Of a stretch of 64,000 nt of DNA, positions 8,803-16,045 are shown piece after piece. The DNA comes from Edaphobacter sp. (GTDB lineage: Bacteria > Acidobacteriota > Terriglobia > Terriglobales > Acidobacteriaceae). Location of the stretch: the NCBI GenBank assembly GCA_025462645.1, contig JAOAPB010000069.1, positions 1 through 64,000 of the forward strand, read 5' to 3'. The first letter of the stretch is position 1, and each line of letters opens with the position of its first letter. The notes under the pieces are model-generated. The model did no database searches. It saw only the letters and a program-made list of their open reading frames with translations, and was not told the DNA's origin. A program made the position numbers and the translations under genes.

Positions 8803-9237
8803 GTGGTCGATCACATCGACTCGGCGAAACGTTCGCTCAATATGGCGGCGGTTCGTTCCAAAGACACCGAGCCTGAGCTGGTTGTTCGGAAGATCGTTTA
8901 TGGTCTGGGCTACCGCTACCGGCTCCATTGGAAAAAACTGCCCGGCAAACCGGATTTGGTTTTTCCCGGAAAGCGGAAGGCTATTTTCGTGCATGGATGT
9001 TTTTGGCACGGGCACGATTGCGTTCGGGGTCGATTACCGTCCACCAACCTCGATTTTTGGGGACGAAAGATCGGGAAAAACAAAGAGCGCGATAGTCGGG
9101 TGCGAAATCAGCTTAATGCCCAGGGTTGGAATGTTTTAACCATTTGGCAATGCAGGCTTAAGGATGTTTTCGAACTTAAGCAGACGATAGTCCGGTTCCT
9201 AACGATGAACCATAACGAGAGAGATGTTGCTGAATGA
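8803..9237 (+). CDS. vsr: Very short patch repair endonuclease Vsr
   Basis: The 144-residue protein has the full Vsr core. RSKDTEPELVVRK is followed by GYRYRLHWKKLPGKPDLVF with the catalytic Asp at residue 51, then FVHGCFWHGHDC with His64, Trp68, His69 and His71. The residue equal to catalytic Thr63 of the E. coli enzyme is Val, a change I believe is seen in other homologues. Vsr nicks T:G mismatches made by deamination of 5-methylcytosine, so it accompanies a C5 methyltransferase. Its TGA overlaps the ATG of the methyltransferase (9234). The start is GTG. Confidence 0.93.
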   Translation: MVDHIDSAKRSLNMAAVRSKDTEPELVVRKIVYGLGYRYRLHWKKLPGKPDLVFPGKRKAIFVHGCFWHGHDCVRGRLPSTNLDFWGRKIGKNKERDSRVRNQLNAQGWNVLTIWQCRLKDVFELKQTIVRFLTMNHNERDVAE

Positions 9238-10358
9238 CCTATAAGCTGATCGATCTATTTAGCGGTGCGGGCGGTATGAGCCTGGGCTTCGTCGATCCGC
9301 GGTTCTGCGGCGGATTCAAGTGCGTTCTTGCCGTCGACAACGATAAGGCTGCGATTGAGACACATGCTGCTAACTTCAGCGGGAAAACGGTTTTGGGAAA
9401 TATTGAGCATTGGCTCGCCGAAAATCCTAACGTTCCTAAGGCCGATGTAGTTATCGGCGGACCGCCTTGCCAAGGATTCAGCCTCCTTAATAAGAAGCGG
9501 AGCGGAGATCTCCGCCGCGCTCTTTGGGAACCATATCTCGATATCGTCGAGCTTTCGGAAGCGAAGATATTTGTAATGGAAAATGTAAGCGAACTCTACC
9601 GCTCGGATGAATTAGTCCAGATTAGGAAACAGGCTGAGCGCATGGGGTTCAGGACCGATGCTATGGTTCTTAACGCCGCTGATTACGGAGCCCCTCAGAC
9701 GCGCAAACGCACCGTTGTCATCGGATGGAAAAATAAAGAGGTCGAAGCACCTGTATTTCCACCCCCTCGGACTCATGCATCTCCGGACCTAAAGACGAGT
9801 CTGCCGCCTTGGAGAACAGTCAAGGAAGCTATTGGAGATTTGCGCGAACCCAAAGGGACTGAGATCGGTGTGGGAGCACCCCTAGACCTCCATTTCGGTC
9901 GAAATCCGACGGAAAAAAGCCTTGAACGATATAGAGCCGTTCCACCTGGCGGAAACCGCTTTGATTTGATGAGAAACGCACGGCACATTACACCGGCATG
10001 TTGGATTAAGAAGACCTCCGGAGGCACAGATCTATTCGGACGCCTATGGTGGGACCGTCCCTCGGTCACTATCCGAACCGAGTTTTTCAAACCTGAGAAG
10101 GGACGCTATCTACACCCCGTGAAGCATCGACCTATCACTCACCGCGAAGCGGCTCGTCTCATGGGATTTCCTGACGATTTCATTTTTAAGGGTGGTAAAA
10201 CGGAAATCGCGAAGCAGATCGGGAACGCTGTTCCGCCGAACCTAGCCGGAGCGATTGCAGGCATGGTAAAAGCCTCTCTCCAGGGAGATCTCTCCCCGAA
10301 ATCCGAGAAGACTCCGAGGCGGTTGGAGGCTCCGATTGGCGAGACGGTCTCAGCCTAA
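9234..10358 (+). CDS. DNA (cytosine-5-)-methyltransferase
   Basis: The 374-residue protein has all main C5-methyltransferase motifs. Motif I is DLFSGAGG (7-14), motif IV GGPPCQGFS with catalytic Cys79, and motif VI ENV (116-118). Motif VIII is QTRKR near 160, and motifs IX and X are RPSVTIRTE and EIAKQIGNAVPP near the end. The target-recognition region lies between about 200 and 280. It transfers methyl groups from S-adenosylmethionine to cytosine in a recognition site that cannot be read from sequence. It overlaps vsr upstream by 4 nt and the HNH gene downstream by 23 nt, so the three form one tight operon. It most likely protects host DNA from the HNH nuclease. Confidence 0.95.
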   Translation: MTYKLIDLFSGAGGMSLGFVDPRFCGGFKCVLAVDNDKAAIETHAANFSGKTVLGNIEHWLAENPNVPKADVVIGGPPCQGFSLLNKKRSGDLRRALWEPYLDIVELSEAKIFVMENVSELYRSDELVQIRKQAERMGFRTDAMVLNAADYGAPQTRKRTVVIGWKNKEVEAPVFPPPRTHASPDLKTSLPPWRTVKEAIGDLREPKGTEIGVGAPLDLHFGRNPTEKSLERYRAVPPGGNRFDLMRNARHITPACWIKKTSGGTDLFGRLWWDRPSVTIRTEFFKPEKGRYLHPVKHRPITHREAARLMGFPDDFIFKGGKTEIAKQIGNAVPPNLAGAIAGMVKASLQGDLSPKSEKTPRRLEAPIGETVSA

Positions 10359-11343
10359 CGATCGGCCGGAGGAACTCAGACGTGAGTTGGTCGAACTTCT
10401 TACCAATTTTGCGGAGGAGTTGCATCGCGATGACCTGCGGGCAAAGGTCATCGCTCTGGTTCCGGCCTTTCAGAAACTCCGCGATCTCGGTAGCTCGCTT
10501 ATTCCCACAAGCGATGCTAACTCCGCACGCGCACGCATCTTGGCATATCTCCTGAGATATCCCCACCAAATTATCGATGGAGATGAGCTGGGAGTGATTT
10601 CCGGCATCAGCGAGTGGGCTAGACGTGTCCGTGAGCTAAGAGTCGAATTCGGGTGGTGGATTTATTCCGGATACACGTTCGCCGACATTGCTTCTGCGGC
10701 TAATGATGCGGGTGACGCGGCAGAGCTAGCCGGTGTCGAAGCAATACATATCAGGCCGGATCAGTACATTCTCATGCGGACCGAAGAAGACCGGGACGCT
10801 GCGTATCGATGGAACGTACTGAACGAGATTCGCGGCAAGAAAGTGTCGGTCACGGATAGAATCCTTGAATATTTTCGCCGGAACGTCGGCAAACAGATCA
10901 CTGGCGAGGAGTTGAAATATCTTGCCGGCGACGCCAAGGAATGGGCGCGTCGGGTCCGCGAGCTTCGCACCGAGGCGGGATGGCCGATCATCACAAGGAA
11001 CAGCGGCAGGGAAGATCTTGCTGTCGGTGTCTACGTTCTTGAAGAGGACAGGCAGGCCGAAGAGCACGATCGCCGAATTCCCGACGATGTGCGTGTGGCT
11101 GTCCTTAAGCGCGACAATTTCAGTTGCGTTCAATGCGGGTGGAATCGGGCCATGCTCTCACCCGATGATCCACGTAAGTTCCTCGAATTGCATCACAAGA
11201 CGCACCATAAAAACAAGGGCGCGAACACCGTCGAAAACCTTGAGACACTATGCAATGTCGATCACGATAAGCTACACCGTGAGACGATTGGTAGCCTAGC
11301 CGTACGGCTAGGCTACCAATCGAACGAGAACGACAGTAGATAA
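10336..11343 (+). CDS. HNH endonuclease with duplicated winged-helix-like segment
   Basis: The protein has 335 residues with a TTG start and a GGAGG about 7 nt upstream. The C-terminal HNH domain (about 250-315) has CVQC (264-267), LELHH (283-287), an Asn near 297 and CNVDHDKLH (306-314), so a zinc-bound beta-beta-alpha-metal nuclease is expected. Upstream, two clearly related segments (about 66-110 and 174-220) share a RIL-Y-R start and the EWARRVRELR helix; each is followed by a strand leading to an acidic stretch. They look like tandem DNA-reading winged helices. It is the probable restriction enzyme of the methyltransferase operon. Its last codons overlap the opposing helicase gene by 31 bp. 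Confidence 0.88.
   Translation: MARRSQPNDRPEELRRELVELLTNFAEELHRDDLRAKVIALVPAFQKLRDLGSSLIPTSDANSARARILAYLLRYPHQIIDGDELGVISGISEWARRVRELRVEFGWWIYSGYTFADIASAANDAGDAAELAGVEAIHIRPDQYILMRTEEDRDAAYRWNVLNEIRGKKVSVTDRILEYFRRNVGKQITGEELKYLAGDAKEWARRVRELRTEAGWPIITRNSGREDLAVGVYVLEEDRQAEEHDRRIPDDVRVAVLKRDNFSCVQCGWNRAMLSPDDPRKFLELHHKTHHKNKGANTVENLETLCNVDHDKLHRETIGSLAVRLGYQSNENDSR
11285..11322. terminator. Perfect 38-bp palindrome, probable bidirectional terminator inside two coding ends
   Basis: The left arm CGATTGGTAGCCTAGCCGT is followed directly by its exact reverse complement, so 19 base pairs are possible in RNA from either strand. On the + strand it encodes residues near ETIGSLAVRLGYQSN at the end of the HNH protein. 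On the - strand it contains the TAG stop (11313-11315) of the Z1 helicase. There is no strong T-run after either side, so the terminator role is inferred from symmetry and from its place between convergent genes. Confidence 0.7.
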
Positions 11344-13355
11344 GCTCCATCCGGAAAGCGGAGCTGCGGCCACCACACAGGTAACTCCGGGCCAGCCTGG
11401 TTCATCTTGTACATGAACAGGGTTGGCGCATCTTTCGGAGCTAAGCTCTCATCCCCTCCCTTGCCGCCCGTAATAATTCCTTGAGTCTCTGAACGGTGGG
11501 CCTTTTGATTGAGGCCGCGCTTTACGACTAGGTACACCTTGTCTCCGTATATAGGCTTGCCTTGAGGTGTCTTCATGCCCTTGAGAATTTTTAAGGCCGC
11601 ATCGATCGCCCGCATGTCCCAAAGCTGGGTTAGGACGGTAGGATCGGGAGGTGTGTGCTTCAAAATTTCAACCGTCTCCGCCACGGTGATAGTGCTATAC
11701 GGTGCTCCCTCCTTGAGGCCCTGCAGTTTCGCGTCTAGCCACTTCGTATTTTCTAAAGACTTAACTGTCCTTTCTGGATAGCGAGGATTGATGCTGCCAC
11801 CAGCCGAATAACTACCGAGCGAATCAGGATCGGTGACGTTCTTACGCGTGGCATCCCATGCTCCGGAGATATAAAGGCCCTCGAAAGCACCGTCCGGAAC
11901 GGTCTGCACCAGATCCCGCAGCGAACGCTCCATGCGATGAATTGCTGTAAAGTGGTCGGCCAAGCGTTGCGGTAAATAGAGACGAGTTACACCTAGGTCT
12001 TTTTTACGATACCCGTACATGCGTGCATGTTGCAGGACCGTGTCCGCTTTTGGTCGTTTCGGATTGCGACCGTAATAGCTTACGAGTAGATTGCGGATAG
12101 TTACACCGCGGCCCAGTTTATTGCCGCCGACAAATAAATTGAACTTGGAGTCCAGCTTCACTTCGTCGCTCGACATGGCGTTTATTAGCTTTGTGGTAGC
12201 ACCGTTAAGGTAGAACTCGATTTTTCCCAGAATAGCGGCAAATGCGGGAAGCGACGGCTCAGTCGCCTTCAAATCATCATATGCGGCGTGGAGCTCTTTG
12301 ATCAGGGCCGTATACGTCGATCCCTTCTTCTTTTTCAAAGCATCGAAGGCGTCTTGTTTGAAGTCGTCGATTAGCTGCCGTGTGTACTCGTGATCTTTGG
12401 TTCCCATGCTCACATGCAAAAGGAAAGCGTAGTTCTCGGTTGACCCCTGTATCAGCCTCGCAGCCGCTGCCACAAAATAAGTACATATAGCTCTTTTCAA
12501 TCCCGTAGGGAGATTGCCTCTGGATGTCGGCTGATTCGACGCCGTAAGCTGGGCTGTCTCTGCCAAGTCCACAATGCGCCGCAGCTTTGTGTCTTCGGAG
12601 AAAAACGACTCTCCTCCCACATACCCGTCACCTGGTTCCGTCAGAACAGTAAAGCTAGGTCGGTAACGGTGATCCGGCCTTTGTAGGAATAGAGCTTGCG
12701 GTGTCGCCGTGACTTGCAGATACGTATTGATCGGAAAATATGCACGAAGTTCCGTGATAACCCTATTGACGGTCGAGACTTCACTGGACTGCTTGCTGGT
12801 GTAGGTATTCAAGCTTGCTTGATCGGCCTCGTCATCCACAATGAGCACGGAAAGACTTTTCGACTTTGCCTTTTTGAAGGCTTCGAGCAGACTGCTTAGC
12901 ATGTTGCCGTTTTTAGAACATGCGATGGCGAACGGTTTGGCCTTCATCTGCTTGGCGAATCTGGCGGTATCTTTCCACTCGTTTTTGCCGAGAACCCTCA
13001 GCCCTCCGAGAGCAGCGCGTATCCGCTCTGTGGTTTGTTCGTAAAGAGGGTTGTTGTCGCTGGTCAAAACCAAAATGCAATCGAAGAAGTTATCGACAGC
13101 CATTCCGGCAGCGAGTGTCAAGATGCTGGTTTTACCGCTTTGAATCAGGCCATATAGCAAACCGTCCGAGGGTTGAGACGGCTTGCCTTGAGTTGGATCG
13201 ACCGACAATTCGAGAATGCGCTTCGCTTTGGCGACAGCTTTCGCGGTACCGTCAACCCCAAGTTCCTTGCGGAGAACATTTAAAACCTCCTCAGCGTGAG
13301 GTCCGTCAGTCTTGATTATGCGTGGTATCTTGCCACTACTCATGCCACTACTCAT
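11313..13355 (-). CDS. Z1-domain SF2-like helicase/ATPase
   Basis: The 680-residue protein has the Z1-family helicase set. Walker A is GLIQSGKTS (69-77) and the Walker B/DEAD-like motif is LIVDDEAD (171-178). VTATPQ (215-220) corresponds to motif III, GGNKLGRGVT (410-419) to motif V, and QHARMYGYR (442-450) to motif VI with its arginines. Z1 proteins are known near Vsr, C5 methyltransferases and other nucleases in restriction-like systems. AAGGAC lies about 8 nt before the ATG at 13355; a repeated MSSG makes 13343 an alternative. It overlaps the 145-residue partner gene by 8 bp. An ATP-driven DNA translocation role is inferred. Confidence 0.9.
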   Translation of the reverse strand: MSSGMSSGKIPRIIKTDGPHAEEVLNVLRKELGVDGTAKAVAKAKRILELSVDPTQGKPSQPSDGLLYGLIQSGKTSILTLAAGMAVDNFFDCILVLTSDNNPLYEQTTERIRAALGGLRVLGKNEWKDTARFAKQMKAKPFAIACSKNGNMLSSLLEAFKKAKSKSLSVLIVDDEADQASLNTYTSKQSSEVSTVNRVITELRAYFPINTYLQVTATPQALFLQRPDHRYRPSFTVLTEPGDGYVGGESFFSEDTKLRRIVDLAETAQLTASNQPTSRGNLPTGLKRAICTYFVAAAARLIQGSTENYAFLLHVSMGTKDHEYTRQLIDDFKQDAFDALKKKKGSTYTALIKELHAAYDDLKATEPSLPAFAAILGKIEFYLNGATTKLINAMSSDEVKLDSKFNLFVGGNKLGRGVTIRNLLVSYYGRNPKRPKADTVLQHARMYGYRKKDLGVTRLYLPQRLADHFTAIHRMERSLRDLVQTVPDGAFEGLYISGAWDATRKNVTDPDSLGSYSAGGSINPRYPERTVKSLENTKWLDAKLQGLKEGAPYSTITVAETVEILKHTPPDPTVLTQLWDMRAIDAALKILKGMKTPQGKPIYGDKVYLVVKRGLNQKAHRSETQGIITGGKGGDESLAPKDAPTLFMYKMNQAGPELPVWWPQLRFPDGAYLLSFSFDW

Positions 13356-13785
13356 TCGAATCGTCCTTATGCTTAAACAGGATTTCCGGCCAGCGTTTGA
13401 TGGCCACTTTCGTCTCTAGTTGTCCAGCCGGTCCACTTACCCCATACCAGCCGCGAAATTTCCGCCTGACACCGATCCATGCAGCTGCATCTCCCAGCAG
13501 AACACAGGCTGCGTCCGACGAGATTGTGCAGATGCCGTCACCGGCGCATACAAGCGCCAACACTACTCGATCAACCCCATCCGGGCAATGTTGCAACCGT
13601 GCCAGGTCTTCAGTTGAAAAGGTGAATTGCCACGGAGAATGATTCTTGGTTGTGTATTTGATTATCGCGAGAACTTCATCGTTCACCAGATAGCCTGGCG
13701 GACACTTAGCCACATCTTTGCATCGGGGATCGTCGAGCGCCATTGCAAGTGCAGCGCCGTGATAAAAATCGGCTTTATCTATCAT
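13348..13785 (-). CDS. Conserved hypothetical protein paired with the Z1 helicase
   Basis: The protein has 145 residues and is soluble. Visible core segments are DKADFYHGAALAMALDD at the start, IKYTTKNHSPWQFTF in the middle, and VVLALVCAGDGICTISSD, each with alternating hydrophobic strands. A charged tail ends LFKHKDDSNE. The alternating beta/alpha layout with conserved Asp and Lys-Tyr positions would fit a small nuclease-like fold, but I see no certain catalytic motif. Its stop lies 8 bp inside the helicase start, so the two are co-translated. It is probably a component of the same defence module. Confidence 0.7.
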   Translation of the reverse strand: MIDKADFYHGAALAMALDDPRCKDVAKCPPGYLVNDEVLAIIKYTTKNHSPWQFTFSTEDLARLQHCPDGVDRVVLALVCAGDGICTISSDAACVLLGDAAAWIGVRRKFRGWYGVSGPAGQLETKVAIKRWPEILFKHKDDSNE

Positions 13786-13997
13786 CTTGGACTGCGCGGG
13801 ACCTGAGGAACAATCATAGATTCAGCTACTTGGTCACAATACCACTCTACCCCACCGATGCGGAGTTTGGTTGCGGAGAAATTTGAGACACTAGACTTTG
13901 GGCCGACTTTTGGAGGGCTCAACTGATTTCTACAGATGGTACGCGGCGCGCGAAACCCCGATTGCCGTCCGCCGTCGTCCAGGATTCGGAATGTAGA

Positions 13998-14388
13998 ATG
14001 GTGCGTGCCACCACCGCCACGAAGACTCCTCGGAAGCAGATTCCGCTCTCGCAGCAGAAGCTGATCTGGATGTATTCCGCTGGGCAATGCTCCTTTTTTC
14101 GGCTGTCCGATCCGGACGGAGCGGCCGGAAACACCGGAAGACCTTGCCGTGATTATCGGGGAAGTCGCCCATATTCACGCCTACGAGGACGACGGTCCCC
14201 GGGCGCTCCTCACCCTGACCTTGGCGGAGCGGAACAGCTACCCAAATCTCATGCTGATGTGTCCAAATCATCACACCGAGATCGACAAGCAACCGGCTAC
14301 CTTCACCGCCAAGATCCTGAAAAAGTGGAAATACGACACCGAAAAAAGGATCAACGATCTACCTATCCGGATGGTTATGGCGGGCTAA
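13998..14388 (+). pseudogene. HNH endonuclease disrupted by a frameshift in a T6 run
   Basis: Frame one begins with an ATG at 13998 and reads KTPRKQIPLSQQKLIWMYSA, then GQCSFF. The T6 run at 14094-14099 breaks it. Removing one T gives CSFFGCPIRTERPETPEDLA in continuous frame with GEVAHIHAYEDDGPR, NLMLMCPNHH and TEID, which is a normal HNH family layout (Cys pair, AHI, MCPNHH). The continuous frame ends at 14388 and would give about 130 residues. A stop at 14062 closes the downstream frame upstream of the run, so the downstream piece alone is not a proper gene. It is broken, or expressed only by slippage. Confidence 0.8.
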
Positions 14389-14884
14389 TCACTCATCGAA
14401 CTTGCTTTGGGCGCTGAACCAGGAATAGGTCTTCGAAAAGCCCGTTTTGTTGATCGAACGCGATACGCTTTGCGATACGTCGGTTCTCAGAGGTAGGCAG
14501 CCACCGGGTTCTTGTAAGTTATTGAAAATACTACCGTTGGGTCTATGGCATGGAAGAGGTCATCCACTCGGCTACGTTCGACCTTGTAAACGTTTCTGCC
14601 TCTGCTCCCCTAAAGCGCTGGCCATGTTGCAAGGGGATGGAACTGGCGAGGTGAGGCGATCAACGGAGCGAGGATCTCTTTGAGCTTGTCGCTCGGCATC
14701 TTTCTCCTCCCGAGTGAAGGCCTTTCAAGGGTTTCAGGCCTTGGAGAAAAACACCAAACGCCCGGAAAATCAATCGGCGGAGCGCTTCTCCGCACACGAG
14801 AGTGTGTCTAAGAAGCGGAGATTTGCGGGGATTTCAGCAGGCTTCTAGTTTGTCGATGCAGAGAGAATGACTCAGAAGACGAAA
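14389..14884. other. Gene-poor stretch with a 29-codon frame behind a strong ribosome binding site
   Basis: No recognisable gene is present in these 496 bp. On the - strand, a short frame at 14699-14610 (starting MPSDKLKEILAPLIA) follows a GGAGGAGAAAG sequence, a very strong ribosome binding site for a 29-residue product. It may be the start of a gene cut off by insertion of the island, or a real micropeptide. The other open frames look random. The stretch separates the frameshifted HNH gene from tRNA-Ser. Confidence 0.35.
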
Positions 14885-14974
14885 TGGCGGAGGGAGAGGG
14901 ATTCGAACCCCCGTTACCCGTTAAGGTAAAGCGGTTTTCAAGACCGCCTGTTTCAACCGCTCACACATCCCTCC
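14885..14974 (-). tRNA. tRNA-Ser(UGA)
   Basis: On the - strand the acceptor stem pairs GGAGGGA (5' end at 14974) with TCCCTCC. The anticodon stem GCGGT/ACCGC encloses loop CTTGAAA, giving anticodon UGA. A long variable arm (TACC...GGTA) marks a class II serine tRNA, followed by a GGTTCGAATCC T-loop region. The encoded 3' end is GCCA, so CCA is in the gene (14885-14887). The 3' end points towards the accessory region, the classic place for island insertion. Confidence 0.96.
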
Positions 14975-15119
14975 GCGTGATACATATGAGATTGTACGAT
15001 GAGTCGTCTTCCTAGATTCCCTCAATTGCCTTTTCCTCGAATAACGAGGTTCGAGGACCATCGCAAGTACAAGAAACCTGGATCGATGTCTTGCTGAATA
15101 TCTATCCGGCAAAGGGCAG

Positions 15120-15869
15120 CTATTCAGGGAGATCAGACCAGCCGGGGCTGGTCTGATCAAGATTACGTTTGAGAGCTTCGAAATGCAGGGATGATTGCTG
15201 ACGTTCCTGCTCGAACTGTAGGGCAGTCTTGATCGCGACCTCCGGTGAGATCATACGGAGCTGCTTTCCGGTACTCTGGGCGAGGACCTGTACAGTGCAA
15301 GCTCGCTCAAGGTAATAGAGATCGTCGAAGACGTTTGCGATGGTTTCGCCGCAAAGGAGAACTCCGTGATTAGCCATGAAGAGGACGTCCGCGTTGGCGA
15401 GCTTGCTGCAGATGCGGTCGCCTTCTTGGTCGTCTAGGGCGAGACCCCGATACTCCGTATCGTAAGCGACTCGATCGTAGTAGCGGAGGGAATTCTGACT
15501 GGCCCACTCCAGATGGCCTTCCTGCAGTAGAGTCAGCGCGGTAGCGTAGGGCATGTGTGTATGCATGATGCAGCGTGCATTTTTCTTAGCTCTGTGGATG
15601 CGGCCGTGGATGAAAAAAGCGGTGGGCTCCACGTCGCGATGGCCGTCGAGTTTATTACCATCGACGTCGACGGTGACGATATCGGAGGGCAGGATATCGG
15701 ACCAATGGATGCCCTGTGGATTGATGAGGAAGACTTCCGTGTCAGAGCCATTCGCGACGGCATAGCTGAAATGGTTGCAAACGCCTTCATGGAGACCAAG
15801 CAAGGCGGCAGCGCGGAGGGCTGCGGTAAGGTCGATTTTGGCCTGGCGAAGGGATTCTTTGTGAGTCAT
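15120..15869 (-). CDS. Class II aldolase/adducin family protein
   Basis: The 249-residue protein has the class II aldolase fold. MHTHMPYA (His pair near residues 102-104) and ANHGVLL (His near 167) supply zinc ligands, and an acidic residue near the start (LHEGVCNHFSY, about 26-36) fits the family. Members cleave sugar-phosphate or related hydroxy-keto acids; the exact substrate is not readable. It follows the lactonase/cupin genes on the same strand after a 176-bp gap with a hairpin, so it may have its own promoter. The tRNA-Ser gene lies next downstream. Confidence 0.9.
   Translation of the reverse strand: MTHKESLRQAKIDLTAALRAAALLGLHEGVCNHFSYAVANGSDTEVFLINPQGIHWSDILPSDIVTVDVDGNKLDGHRDVEPTAFFIHGRIHRAKKNARCIMHTHMPYATALTLLQEGHLEWASQNSLRYYDRVAYDTEYRGLALDDQEGDRICSKLANADVLFMANHGVLLCGETIANVFDDLYYLERACTVQVLAQSTGKQLRMISPEVAIKTALQFEQERQQSSLHFEALKRNLDQTSPGWSDLPE
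15131..15158 (-). terminator. Inverted repeat inside the 3' end of the aldolase gene
   Basis: GATCAGACCAGCC (15131-15143) and GGCTGGTCTGATC (15146-15158) are exact reverse complements separated by two G. The hairpin lies in the last codons of the aldolase gene (encoding a DQTSPGWSDL stretch). No clear T-run follows. It could terminate transcription before the tRNA gene or stabilise the mRNA end. Confidence 0.4.
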
Positions 15870-15997
15870 AGGATCACCGAATATTTCATAAATCGAAGGA
15901 TATTTTTATGTCGAGGAGGAAGAGGCGAGTTCAACTGTGGCACAAATGGGGAACAATCAGGCAGCAGTTCTGAGCTCTCAACGACCGAGTTGCTCTA

Positions 15998-16031
15998 AAA
16001 CCCAGAAGGCCTAAAGATGACCTCCGGGTTT
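15998..16031 (-). terminator. Probable terminator after the lactonase gene
   Basis: Read on the - strand, AAACCC with GGAGG pairs with CCTT and GGGTTT around a loop of about 11 nt. A short T-run (TTTTAG) follows. It starts 15 bp after the lactonase stop. The stem has one or two mismatches, so efficiency is uncertain. Confidence 0.5.
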
Positions 16032-16045
16032 CAAATGAGCATGAA

